Program-made: the position numbers and the translations under genes
Notes under the pieces: model-generated
Database searches by the model: none
The model's input: only the letters and a program-made list of their open reading frames with translations
Told to the model about the DNA's origin: nothing
Assembly (NCBI GenBank): GCA_026545765.1
Contig: CM048841.1
Span: forward strand, 62,483,608-62,547,607
Reading direction: 5' to 3'
Source: Plantago major
Taxonomy: Eukaryota; Streptophyta; Magnoliopsida; Lamiales; Plantaginaceae
DNA length: 64,000 nucleotides
Shown here: in pieces, positions 12,401 through 24,323 of the stretch
Layout: the number at the start of each line of letters is the position of its first letter
Numbering within the stretch: the first letter of the stretch is position 1

Positions 12401-14643
12401 GAATGATTATCAAGAACCCCCTTCAGAGCATCCAAGTCAAGGAACCAAGAAGGATGATGATAATGATAATGATCAGAATGATGATCCCCAACCTGGACAA
12501 GGCGGGATTCAGAAAGCTAGCAAAGGAAGTGGAGGAAAGGCAACTCCCTCCAATGCTCAGAAAGCCCCATCATCATCACCCTCAAAGTCTCATCAGAACA
12601 CCCAACAGGCAGAACAGAACGATATACTTGAAGAAATATCTGCTGTTGAGTTCAGGATTGAACAACTCAGAAATGTTTTGGAAGAAGAGAAGAGAATCAA
12701 CTTAGAGTGCCAAGCTCTTGTTGATGAAAAGGAAGCCAAAATCCAAAAGCTCCAAGAAGCTAATACCAAGGAATTGGCCCTCCTCAATGAGCAAAGAATT
12801 CTAAAAAATGCCATTATTGTCACAGCTGCTGAAATAGATGCCATGGATGACAATGATGATGAAGAAGATGATGCTGAGACTGCATCAGAAAGAACTTCAC
12901 AGAAGGCCAACATACTTGACAGAAAGCAGAAAATGGTTGTAAATCTGCAAACAATTCAAGAAAAGAATCATGACAATAATGCTGAAGACAACCAAAACTT
13001 GATTCTTGATCACGAGAAGATGAGACTTGTCACTCATCACAAGAAACCCTACTTGCACCTCATATTTTCTCGCACCAAGTAGCTCAAGAAATGAAGAGCA
13101 GAGTGCGGAAGCAGTATCTTTCTGGAACTCAGAAAGACACTAGTTGCTCAAGACACAGAAGTGCTACAATCTGTCCCAGAAGAGATGAAGCCATTGGCTG
13201 CTGTGTTACTCAACTGAGCAACCAACATAGCTCTCACTCAGAAAGACCTAGGGTTGGTCAGGGATGAGGATTGCAACAATGCTAATGCAGCATTCAATTA
13301 AGCCAGCCATGTACATTACGCAAGCCAGCGCCATTCTTAGGCCACTTGAAGAGCTCGATAGAAAGGAGAGAGGTCAGCGGAACCACGGTGAGGAAAGAAA
13401 TCCAAGAATTGGTCGGGGTACACAAAATCTCGGAAGAACTTTGACTCACTCTCTGAAGCTTATGCTATTATGTCGGTCATTCATGACTAAGGGGAAGAAG
13501 AAGAAAGATGCCTCGAAAGCGGAGGGAGAAAGAAAACAATCTATGCCTCCCTCCTCAAGTCAACTAGTCATCAAGGACCTTTGGAGACGCCCTGTTGAAG
13601 AAGTTGTTCGGATCAACCGGCCGGAAAATTTGAAGTATGGTCACTAGGGAACCAAGTCCCTTAGGATCTCGAGAGGAACAACGAATAATCACGAAAAGGA
13701 GAAGATCAAGAAGAAGGAAGTAAGAGGTCAAGAAAGCTGCAAGCCTCCATTGTTGAACTTCAATGATGATGATGAGGATGAATCTGATACAGATGAACAT
13801 CCACTTCACAAGAGAAGAAGGCAAGCAAGCACCTCACAACCCCCTCTGGCAGCAATGCCTTTGGCAGCCAGAACTCCTTCTGGAAATACTAAGTCGATAC
13901 AAGGAACTTCTACCAGCACAGCCCCAAGGCAGGAAGAAAGGGTTAGAGGATCTCCTGACAGAAGGCCACCCAACAGAAAAGCAAGAAGGGATTCCCAGTT
14001 TGGCAGAACAAACAGAGAAATTGTTCAAGAAAGGCCAACTGATGCCCACATTGAATATATGAAGACGAGTAATGAAGAGTCTTCATATAGGTGCATTCTG
14101 AACAAGAGAGGGTATTGGATTCTGGGACTGCAACATTTACTTGTTAATGATAAGTTTCAACTCCATCCTCAACTAGATCTTGAAATGGAGAAGGTAAGCG
14201 AATTGCTAAAAGCGAGCACCTTCATGCACAGCTAAACTTTGAAGTGGAGAAGAGGAGCGATGCGAAAGATGGATCTCTCCTTTGCTGTCCTTACCCAAGC
14301 CGATGATGTACACAAGTCTGAAGCTGGATGGTAGCTGACAAGAAAAAACAAACTAGGTGTTTCAACCTATGAGTCATTCTACATGACATTGGATGAATAC
14401 CTAGATGATATACACTATCTGGAAGAAATATACAAATATTTCAACCTATCTCAGCTGCAAGTAGACCATGCCTGGGTCTGGGGAAAATACTTCTGGGCCA
14501 AACACTTTCTGCAGAAAAATCATAAGCTTGGCAAGAGTTACCAAGAAATATGTGATTTATCCAGAAAAACAGAGCTCTCTGTCAGAAGGACTCTCTATGA
14601 CTATGTCGAGAATGCGAGAAAAGTGGATGCTCATGCCAACTGA
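9448..14643 (+). pseudogene. Env-position gene region of copy B
   Basis: It starts at ATG 9448 (MAPKKITTKNPK), equal to the starts at 25180 and 52956. Visible parts in order are an N-terminal region with FYNSKIF and GQEIVLDCKAFCKIF near 9.74-9.9 kb, which is diverged from C and E; a basic AAKRKKAQGKR cluster near 10.45 kb; five GT-AG-bounded modules at 11.1-12.0 kb; and a conserved EEVNG..ITFPNVINLVSEDEEE motif at about 12.33-12.40 kb. A Q/S/P-rich linker follows, then a long coiled coil at about 12.6-12.85 kb, an acidic patch, and the C-terminal domain at about 14.04-14.64 kb (AWVWGKYFWAKHF). I recognise no enzyme and see no membrane segment. It is broken by many lesions. Confidence 0.65.
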
Positions 14644-15060
14644 TCCAGAAAGGATGCTGAAGAACTTGAGGTATCTAAACCCAAGTTACATTTCTGAAGA
14701 CTTGAAGACTAGTAAACTTAGAATATTCTCTCGGAGCTTGGATCCTCCTTATTCTAATTTACTTAGTATGTTTTGTTACTTTTTGTAATCTTGCTGATTG
14801 TTTCCAATTTTACTCTATCTGTAAAAGTTGCATCTAGATTACGTAAGCATGCCTTTCGAAGATCATACTCTCGAAACATTATAATAGATGAATGACTTAT
14901 CAAAAAGATCACTTCTTGTGAATTGGTTGATGTTTACCTTCTGCACTTAATTCAACTAAAAATTGAATATCTTTTGAAATGATTAAGTGGCGGATTGTTT
15001 TCTCTTCCAGGATTACAAAGTTGTAATAGGTTCTCAAAGATAGTCAGGGATGACTGATGA
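14644..15060 (+). other. 3' untranslated stretch of copy B
   Basis: Non-coding sequence between the env-position gene and the polypurine tract. It is homologous in outline to 846-1211 and 58450-58820. No gene is seen. Confidence 0.55.
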
Positions 15061-15075
15061 AAAAGGGGGAAATTT
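15061..15075 (+). other. Polypurine tract, copy B
   Basis: AAAAAGGGGGAAATT lies directly before the right LTR. Confidence 0.85.
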
Positions 15076-16480
15076 GATAGGAATATCTGTTAGTATTTTG
15101 ATCATTCATCACATGTTCTTATCTTAGCCAGAAAGGTGATTAAGTACTCTTGGTTCACTTGAACATTGTAAAAGAGGAAATCACTGAGTATGATTAGTCT
15201 AGTAAATCTTGTATTAGGATTATAGGTCTCTGAGTGTAATTTTTATTTAAAGAAGACCATGAAGATCAATCCTAGCAATGGAGCTTATCTGAAGATTAGA
15301 AGATTGAAGATTGCACAAGATTTATGAAGACATCAAGGTTTAGTCTAACTCAGAAAGACTATGTCCTTAATCCTTAATTAAGTGTAGGTTATGGACATAT
15401 GACATCATGAGTAAGGAGCATGCAAGCCATCAGAAAGGCTCATGTATCCGTTGAGACTAAAGGACAATGAACAGTACTATGCATTAAATGCATTGGCAGA
15501 ATTGCCACAGAAAGCAAGTCCTCTCTGAAAAATGAGATAGCGACTTCTGAGTACATAGTTCAAGATATAAACGGATATAATTTGATAGAGAGCACAACGG
15601 ATATAATTCAAATGCCTCTCAAATTTATCTATATATATATCACAAACTTAGATGCTGAGAATAACAACTTACAACACCTTATAACGCTCTATCAAGCAAA
15701 GTATTCTCTCAAGCACTCTACTATCCTTTCTGAAAGCTTTCTGATTGCTGAAAGAATCACTAGTAGTTCTAAGTTGTCCTGAACCTTAACAAGAGATTGT
15801 TATTCGTGAAAGAGTTGAACTGTCAGATACCCTTTCTGAAGCTCATTCTCAAGAACTGACATCAATTACTTGGGTCAGTAAAGAGCAGACTGCCATCCAC
15901 TGAACAAGTGTATTAAGTAGTCTTGTTCTAGCAGGCTCTCTAAAAATATAACTGAAAAGTTATACGAGAAGCCTGTCTGACAAAAACCATATAACCAAAC
16001 ACCAACACGGCGTGGAGTAGAGGAAGTACTTGATTTGGGAAATCAGGGAATAACTCCAAGGTTATCTGTGTAGAGGATGTAGTTAGCTCTAGGAGCTGGG
16101 GAATAACTCAGGGGGAACATTTGGTTGGGAACCATTTGTTTAAGAATCTTAGAATAGGATTACTGTAAGGTGAACTCAATTATCTGTTCTAGTGAATTCT
16201 AGGTCTCAGAAAGACCGAAATGGATTAGTTGGAGGATTACGCCACCTCCAGATACCACTATACTTGCTGTGTCATTTACCTTTATGTATTTACATTTCAG
16301 AAAAGCACACACAAACACTTATTGTTTCTACACTTATCTATCTTAAAGTCTTCCGCGCTCTGAAACTAAGTATCAGAAACCCCAGTTTACGAAAGCTATG
16401 TTTATCGACAAAAGTTTTAAAAGTCTATTCACCCCCCCCCCCCCCTCTTGTCTTTTACTTTGCCATTATCTGGACCAACA
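15076..16480 (+). repeat. Right LTR of copy B
   Basis: It runs from TGATAGGAATATCTG to TGGACCAACA, about 1.4 kb, and is nearly identical to 3548-4941. Near its end a C-run of about 15 and the CTCTTGTC string correspond to the CCCCCCTCTAGTC of other copies. Two hairpin units lie at about 16015-16110. Confidence 0.88.
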
Positions 16481-17262
16481 TTATGGTTATTATATCATGT
16501 TATAGGACTTGATATAATAGTCTATTCCAAAAAAAAGGATCAAGTATGTATATCCCATCAAATGTATTTGTTGTGTGTGCGATTTGCGAAAGCTATTTTG
16601 TGAAAGCATGGATTATGTGTACGTACGTTTATGCTCGTCGATATGCCTATGAAGTGTGTGACCCTTTCGGGGGGAATGTCGTGCTTTGGAGTACTCCCAG
16701 TGTTATGTGTGTGACCCTATTGTGTTAGGGGATATGTTATGTGAAAGCCGACCTGTGTGCCACCACGGTTTGTGTGGCCGTAGTGTATATTTGATTCGAG
16801 CTAAATGTGAATAGTGTATTGTGACATTTGTTCCATGCAAATGATTTTCGACTATGTTTGATATAAAAATGGAATGTATATGTATGTAAACTTTTCATAT
16901 GTACTTGATCCGGGTAAAAGTGCCAGGAGCTCACCCTTACACCTTTTTTTTAGATATTTAGTAAGTGGTTGGACGATTATACTTTGGAGTTGAGACGGTA
17001 GTCAGTTGACGGATACATGAAGGCTGTTTAGTAGCTGCTGCAACTCTGAGATTCGTATTGTATAGGATTATTAGTACTGTTGGGATTGTCGTTTTGTATT
17101 GAGGACATGTAATATTATTGTATATGGGATTTTAGATGCTCTGTTTGTACCACTCTGAGATTTTATGTATTTGAGTATTAAAGGAAGGCTTCGTCTTGGC
17201 GTGAGCCCATCTCACGATAGGCGGCTGGTCGCGCCAAATTATTTTGGTTTTGGGGCGTGACA
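16481..17262 (+). mobile_element. Probable Ty3/gypsy LTR end fragment
   Basis: About 780 bases without a coding frame. The end TTGGGGCGTGACA is typical of plant Ty3/gypsy LTRs, and a short Pro/Gly-poor, T/G-rich body precedes it. The next base starts a SIRE-type LTR in mid-sequence, so this piece appears to have been inserted in, or fused to, the LTR of copy C. The left boundary is not resolved. No domain is present to assign the lineage. Confidence 0.45.
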
Positions 17263-18353
17263 ATGCATAGTTCCGTTGGCACTGAGACAAAAATATAGTA
17301 CAAAGCATTAAATGCGGAGACGGAGATGTCACGAACAAAAGCGGTAACCGAAGAAGAAGACAAACCTACTGATTACTATACGAGATATCAATAGTTTGAA
17401 TTTGATTTGAGCCTAACGGATACTATTCAAACGGCATTCAAATTCATCTATAAATATCAACACTTAGACTGCTTGAGAACACACCTTAGAACAAACACAG
17501 AACTTACATTGAATACTCTCACAAGCTCTCTCAAGCATACTACTTATCTTCAAGCTTTCTGTTGCGACCAAAGCTCTTGATTCTAAGTACAACAAAAGTT
17601 CTAAGTGTCCTGATCCTAAACAAGCATTGCTATCTGTGAAAAAGTTGAATCAAAAGATCAAGTATCTGAGATTCATTCTCTTGAACACGTATCATAGACT
17701 TGGGTCAGTAAATAACAAGATACCATACATTGCAAAGCGTATTAAGTATAATTGATTCATAGAGCTATCTGAATAACTAAATAAGTTATTAAAGAAGCTC
17801 ACCTGACAAACAAACCAAAAACCAACACCATAATTGGCATGGTGTACAGGAAGTACTTAGTTTGGGAAACTAAGGAATAACTCCAAGGTTACTTAGCACA
17901 GGAAGTACTTAGCTTGGGAAGCTAAGGAACAGCTCAAAAGGTTTACGAGTCAGAAGTACTTGGTGTGAAAGCGAGAATAACTCAGGGGGAACACTTGGTT
18001 GGGAACCTAGTGTATTTAGGAATCGAGAGAAGATACTTGTAAGGTTAGCTCAATTATCTGTCTTAGTGGATTCTAGGTCTGTGAAAGGCCAAAGTGGATT
18101 AGTTGAAGGATTACGCCACCATCAGATACCACTATACTTGCTGTGTAATTTACCTTTCTGTATTTACATTTCAGCAAAGCACACACACATATTTATTGTT
18201 TCTGCACTTACCTATCTTAAAGTCTTTCGCGCTCTGAATTTAAGTATCAGATATCTTCACAGATATCTGAGAAACTGTGTTTATCGACAAAAGTTTTAAA
18301 AGACTATTCACCCCCGCCTCTAGTCTTTTACTTTGCCGTTATCTGGACCAACA
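17263..18353 (+). repeat. Left LTR of copy C (partial)
   Basis: It matches the long LTR type from ATGCATAGTTCCGTT onward (compare 45165 and 59365) and ends CCAACA. A TATAAATA box is at 17449-17456. The hairpin array at about 17846-17975 has perfect 8-bp stems in its first two units. Confidence 0.85.
17846..17975 (+). repeat. LTR hairpin array, copy C
   Basis: Three tandem units of about 50-60 bases, each beginning (A)GGAAGTACTT. Units one and two form CTTAGTTT-GGG-AAACTAAG and CTTAGCTT-GGG-AAGCTAAG, perfect 8-bp stems that differ by paired changes. The third unit is degraded. Confidence 0.8.
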
Positions 18354-18355
18354 AG

Positions 18356-18367
18356 TGGTATCGGTGG
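18356..18367 (+). other. Primer-binding site, copy C
   Basis: A TGGTATC start lies two bases after the LTR end, at the position of the initiator-tRNA-Met primer site in the sister copies. Confidence 0.7.
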
Positions 18368-18463
18368 AGGTTCACAAGCCTTGCTTGAACCTAGATCCCC
18401 AGATAGTGAAGGAACTTTGTCCCTTTCTGAGGACTATATAATTTGTGTGTTAAGTGTGCAGGT

Positions 18464-20742
18464 ATGTCTCTGAGTGATGCACCCGTTCTGAAACCAGAAA
18501 ACTACGAGAAATGGAAAAATAACATGATGCTCCACCTAGAAGCCATAAGTGACGAAATGATCGACGTGATAAAGAATGGCCCAATAGTCATTCAACAACT
18601 CAAACAAGTCATAGAGGTTTCTAATGGTAGAGACAGATCAAAGTGATGGGTCTTCACAAGCAGATCATGACTAGTGGGAGACTTGCGGTCGAAGTTATTC
18701 TGAACCAAAGCTAGAGAGCTCTGGACATCGAAGATGCCAAGAAATCATTTGGATGGTTAAGCTCGTAATATCATCATCAGATTGACACCTGAGCACATAT
18801 AGTGTAAACTGTGGGGAGCTAAAACGGCGAAAGTTGCCTGGCAACTGATTGAAGAAATTTGTGCCGGAACTGAGAAAACCAAGGAAAACAAGTTCGAAGT
18901 TCTCAAATTGAAATTCCAAAACATCAAACAAGGTCCCACTGAAACTCTGGAAGAACTTGATTTCAGATTTACTACTCTTATGAGTGATATGGCTGCACTT
19001 GGTGAAAGCAACAGATACTCGACCGAGAAAAGATTAAGACTATTGTCGAGTCTTATTCTGGCTGGAGCACACTAAGTTCTTTTATTTCAACCAAGGGATG
19101 CTAAATATCACTCCAGTGGAACTTTTCTCACACCTCGCCACTGTTGACTATGAAACAACTCAAAGAGAACAAAAAACTGAAAAGTTGCAGAATGTTGCTC
19201 TAATTGCTCAAGGAACTTTTGAAAAGAAGAAAAGTAAGGAATTAACTGAGGATGCGCTTGTTGTAAAGTAAATGGGCAAATATGTCAGTCGAAAAATTGA
19301 GAGAAGGAAAGCCAAGAAGTTGAAAAAGCATCTAGGCTCAAACTATCACCAGTACAAAAATATGCAAAGCTTCATTTGAACAAACCATTTCGAGAAAGCA
19401 TCAAATCTTGAGGCGAAATTGAAAACGATATCTGTTTCTATTGTCAGAAACCTTATCATTTCAAGAAGGATTATCCTTCCTTCAACAAACTAAAGACAGG
19501 TGATAAGAAAGATAGAAGAATCTTCAAAAGAAGCCAGAAGGCCTTACTGACTGAAGAAAGAAAGAAGATCCAAATTCAACTTGATGCTCTAGACATAGAG
19601 ACAGATTCTGAAGATGACGATTCAGATGACTCAACTTTACCATCACCAGAATTATGTGTAGTCACTCACGATGTAATCGACTTTGGCCTTAAGAAAAATG
19701 AAATGTGTGGAGTTGTTGAGATTGCCGGTCCAGACATCTCCAACATTGAAATATGTCTTATGGATGATGAGGTAACACATACTTCATGTTATACTTATGA
19801 AAGTGATGAAGAAGGAATAAAAGATCTAGAAAATCTCAGAAAAGAACTTGATCTCTACGAAAGAGAATTTCTAATGGTCCGAGCTAGAGCCGAAAACCTT
19901 GAAGAAGAAAAGAATTTTCTTGTAATGGAAAACTCTCAATTAAATAAGTTGTCTGAGAAAAAGGTTGCTGAAAATGCATTTCTCAAGGCTCAGATATCTG
20001 AGACTGAAAAGTCACATAAAGAAGCAATGGCTAATCTTCTAAAGAAATGTGAAGATCTTCTTTCTGAGAATAAGGAACTCAAAAAGAAAGAATTATCTTT
20101 TCAATCTTATGCGAAGATAGTGACACTCTTCTTGAAGTACAATCTTATTTAAGAGATCCTTGGAAAAGAGAGGACTTAAATTTGGACACACAGATAGAAA
20201 GTTCTACCACTCTGAATAAGGCGAGGAAAGAAGAACATTTGTTAGTGCTCGCAAGGTGGTTCCCAAACAATCTCTGATGTCGGTCGAGAAAACTAAGGTT
20301 GTTGACAAAGGAAAGGCAGTTGCGACTAAGCCTGTATGGGAAAAACACGTGAAAAGAAAAAACTGTTGGGTCTGTCTCTGAAAAGAACCATGACCTTTGA
20401 AAAGTGTAATCACCCACAGTGCTATGTCTCTCAAAAAGGAAAAATTGCAGGATCTGGCAAATTCTCCTATGTCACGTTTTCTGAAAAGAAAATAGACAAT
20501 CCAGAGACTAGCAAAGCCGCTGAGAAGAGATCTCAAATGGCATCAGGTGCTCGGAATGGTATTGGCTATAAAGACATCGGGAAACAACTTGCTCATGAAT
20601 ACAAACAGGAGCAAGAACGATGGTTAAAGGCTAGAATTGCTCACAGCAATTATCAGAAGTGGAAGATGAATCAAGCCACTGAAAATCTGAATGCCAGGGC
20701 TAGAAGAAATCTGGCAAGGAAAGCTAAGTTTGCCGAGAAGTA
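18464..20742 (+). pseudogene. gag of copy C
   Basis: It opens MSLSDAPVLKPENYEKW. Capsid-like landmarks recur (WGAKTAKVAWQLIEE, TLEELDFRFTTLMSDM), then a knuckle-like stretch near 19.44 kb. A long tail follows at 19.6-20.15 kb with KKNEMCGVVEIAGPDISN and a clear coiled coil (ENSQLNKLSEKKVAEN region), then a basic segment to about 20.74 kb. SIRE-type gag is larger than most copia gag proteins, and this extended tail fits. It is broken by many lesions. Confidence 0.8.
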
Positions 20743-20983
20743 GACTCAGAAACCTGACAGGTATCTGAAAGCACCAAATGGAGGACCAAGGAACACACCA
20801 AGGAAGAAAGTAGTTCTTAATAATGATACTAATCATTTAACTAGAATTCCTCCTTATGTTCCTGTTAGACAAAAGAATGTTCCTAAGAAATTCATTCAAA
20901 AATGGATTCCTACTGGTAGATTTTTTAGTCCAGACGGTTCCATTGTTGGTATGAGAACCTAATCTCCTGTTTCCTGTTGTGTG

Positions 20984-21360
20984 CAGAACGAATCTTGGAC
21001 TAAGGCTCAATGGCTGTTTGATAGTGGATGCGGAAAGCACATGACAGGAGACAAAGCAAATCTGGTCAACTACAAAGCATGCAACAATGGACCAGACATC
21101 AGATTTGTTGGAGGAGAATTAAATCCCTCTCTGGGATTTGGTAACGTCAAATTGGGATCATTAACAATAACTGATGTATTACATGTTAAAGATTTGAAAT
21201 ATAATCTATTCAGCATGAGCCATTTTGCAGACAAAGGTTTCACTGTGAAATTCAAAGCAAAGTATTGCAAACTTATTGATAATGAGTCAAAGCAGACAGT
21301 CTTGGTTGCTCGGTGGAAAGGTAGTCTTTATGTTGCCGATTGGGCCTCTGCCACAACTGA
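20984..21360 (+). CDS. Protease of copy C
   Basis: An aspartic protease of the Ty1/copia type. The active-site box FDSGCGKHMTG is at about 21017-21049 and is followed by GGELNPSLGFGNVKLG, VLHVKDLKYNLFSMSH and the basic C-terminal part. It processes the element polyprotein in the particle. It lies in one frame with the integrase that follows. Confidence 0.85.
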
Positions 21361-22345
21361 AGAGTGTCTCATGGTGAGTCAATCAGGTCACACAGAAGAG
21401 CACTGGTTATGGCACAAAAGAATGAGTCACTTGAATTTCAAAACTCTGAACAAACTTGCCGAGAAAGAGTTAGTGGTTGGCCTTCCCAAAACATCTTTCA
21501 GAAAGGATGGTATTTGTTCTGCCTGTCAGATGGGGAAACAATCTAAGATCTCTTACAAGTCCAAAACCAGACACTCTAGTGTTAGACCACTGCAACTATT
21601 ACACATGGATCTTTTTGAATCATCTATAACTAGTTATGCAGGAAAGAAGTATGGTCTGGTTGTTGTAGATGACTTCTCAAGATTCACTTGGGTTGTCTTT
21701 CTGAAGCACAAATCTGATGCTAGGGTGGAGATACCAAACTTGCTGAACAAGCTTGAAGTTATGAAAAATGAGAAGGTATCTGCAATCAGAACAGACCATG
21801 GTACTGAGTTTATCAACCAGTACATAAAGGAGTTTTGTACCAGCAAAGGTATATAACACCAACTTTCCTCTGTAAGAACACCACAACAAAATGGTGTTGT
21901 AGAAAGGAAAAATAGAAACCTTAAAGAAGCAGCAAGGACAATGCTAGCTGACACTGAAATAAGTGAAGTTTATTGGGTTGAAGCTGTAAACACAGCATGC
22001 TACACACAAAATAGATGTTTGATAAACAAACACCATGACAAGACCCCTTATGAACTCCTGATTGGAAGACCCCCTAATATCAAACATCTGAAAGTGTTTG
22101 GTTGTAGATGTTTTATTCTTAACAATGGAAAAGAGTATCTGAGAACATTTCAACTAAAGGCAGATGAAGGTGAATTTCTTGGTTATTCTATGAATAGCAA
22201 AGCATACAGAGCTAACAACAAAAAAACAAAGAAGATTGAAGAAACAGTTCATGTTGTATTCTATGAAGAAAGCAAGAAAACACCCCTTGCTGATGAACTC
22301 TCAGAAAGGTTCAAGGAACTAATGGTAAAGGATTCTGAATAAGAA
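21361..22345 (+). pseudogene. Integrase of copy C
   Basis: It has the zinc-binding HHCC region (LWHKRMSHLN ... CSACQMGK, about 21.41-21.54 kb). The DDE catalytic core has the first Asp at LHMDLF (21.60 kb), VVDDFSRFTWVVF, the second Asp at IRTDHGTEF, and VERKNRNLKEAARTML with the catalytic Glu near 21.9 kb. The copia GKGKGY-side landmark LKVFGCRCFILN follows at 22.09 kb. It inserts element cDNA into the genome. It is well conserved, with few lesions. Confidence 0.88.
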
Positions 22346-24323
22346 CCCTCAGAAAGGAAAAACATCATTGTGGAAAGTGAGGATGACTCTGACGAAGAAA
22401 AGCATGAAATGCCTAGTAACAACTAGACGACTCTCAGACATGATGAAGAATTTCCTACGAGATTTCCAGAAATGGAAACTGAAGATGTTCATCAGAAAGC
22501 TAACTCTGGAAATGATCTCTCTGAAAGACATGTTCCAGAAAGCTCTCACACTGAGCAAGTGTCAGACATTCACCGCCCTTCTGAGGTGCATAATGTCTCA
22601 GATACTGAAAAAGTATCAAGTCATAATCTTAGTGATTCACATTCAAATCACTTGGATATTGATCCTACTAGCCCTAAACCCAGGATGAGATGGATCAAGG
22701 ATCATCCTGCAAAAGATGTAATTGGACCAATTAATCAAGGTGTTAGGACTAGGAGAGCAATAGCTGAAAATGCTAATTCTCTCTTTGGATGTTTCATCTC
22801 AAACATTGAACCTAAAACTATAGAAGAAGCATTAAGAGACCTAGACTGGATCTCAGCAATGCAAGAAGAGTTAGATCAATTTGAGAGAAACAAAGTCAGA
22901 AACTAGTTCCATTTGTAGAAGGAATATACGTGATTGGAACAAAGTGGGTTTTCAGAAACAAGATGAATGAATCTGGTGAAATAACCAGAAACAAAGCAAG
23001 ATTGGTTGCCAAGGGATTCACCTAGACTGAAGGTCTAGATTTTGATGAGTCATATGAACCAGTTGCTAGATTGGATGCAATAAGACTCTTTCTGGCCTTT
23101 TGACTCATAAAGATTTTAAAGTTTATCAGATGGATGTCAAGAGTGCATTCTTGAATGGTGAACTTGCTGAGGAAGTCTATGTTGAGCAACCACCTGGCTT
23201 TGAAGTTTCCTCATAAAGTAGAATGGTCTATAAGCTACAGAAAGCTCTATATGGACTGAAACAGGCTCCAAGAGCATGGTATGACACTTTGGCCAAATAC
23301 CTTCTGGAAAGTGGTTTTAAGAAAGGTGAAGTTGATAAAATGTTATTTACTTTAAATCATGATGGGAAACTACTCTTAGTTCAAGTATATGTTGATGACA
23401 TTATATTTGGATCTAAGGACAAGCAACTTTGTGATGACTTTACAAATCTCATGAAAAGTAAGTTTGAGATGAGCATGATGGGAGAAATGAACTATTTCCT
23501 AGGATTGCAAGTCAAACAACTCAATGATGGAATATTCATTAGTCAGACAAAGTATGCAAAAGACATGCTCACAAAGTTCAATCTTAAGCCTTCTGAAAAG
23601 AATGCTAAGATACCTATGAGCATAGGAACCAAGATGACCTATACTGAATCAGACAATAGTGTTGAAGAACATAAATATAGGAAATTGATAGGTTCACTAC
23701 TTTACCTTACTGCAAGTAGACCTGATATTCAATATGCAGTTGGAGTGTGTGCTAGGTTTCAAACAAATCCAATGCAATCACACTACAACATTGCTATGAA
23801 AATATTAAGGTATGTGAAAGGTACAATAGATGTAGGTTTGTGGTATCCTAAAGAAAGCGGATTGAGTTTGGCTGGTTACTCAGATGCTGATTATGCTGGA
23901 TCAATGCTTGATAGGAAAAGTACCTCAGGAACTTGTCAGTTTATGGGAGCTAGCAAGAAGTAAAATTCAATTGCAACTTCTACCACAGAGGCTGAATACA
24001 TTGCTGCTGGTTGTTGTGCAACACAAATTCTGTGGATTCAACAACAACTCAAAGACTATGGACTCAATGAAGAGAAAACTCCCATTTTCTGCGACAACAC
24101 AAGTGCTATTGCAATCACACAGAACCCCAAGTTCCACGCCAGAATAAAGCATATTGATGTTAGACACCACTTCATCAGAGACCATGTTGAAAAAGGCAAT
24201 ATAGAGATACTCAAGATTGGCACTGAAGACCAACTTGCAGATATCTTCACTAAGCCACTACAAGAAAGTAGATTCTTAGCCTTAAGACATAGTCTTGGAC
24301 TAATGGAGCTACCAAAGAACTGA
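22346..24323 (+). pseudogene. Reverse transcriptase and RNase H of copy C
   Basis: An acidic Ser/His-rich linker (22.35-22.66 kb, SDTEKVSSHNLSDSHSN) leads into RT. RT landmarks are [28 protein letters not shown] and the catalytic YVDDIIFGS at about 23388-23414. RNase H landmarks are [18 protein letters not shown] near 23.88 kb and the terminal LADIFTKPLQESR near 24.24 kb. It ends TGA at 24321-24323. It is broken by several lesions. Confidence 0.87.

Larger units (their letters stand above)
3548..16480 (+). mobile_element. SIRE-type Ty1/copia retroelement copy B
   Basis: It is bounded by two LTRs of the same subfamily (3548-4941, 15076-16480) that differ by only about 2% by eye, which suggests a recent insertion, roughly one to two million years on usual plant rates. 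Parts present in order are primer-binding site, gag, RT and RNase H, a spacer, an env-position gene region, polypurine tract and LTR. The protease and integrase part found in copies C and E is not present, so it could only have moved with help from relatives. It is broken, with about a dozen or more lesions, mostly in the env-position gene. No target duplication is found, because the left end is fused to a gag fragment. Confidence 0.85.

Noticed and set aside
12593-12913. Minus-strand Ser-rich frame opposite the coiled coil of copy B
   Set aside because: It is a shadow of the sense-strand coding sequence; the same kind of shadow occurs opposite other acidic segments.
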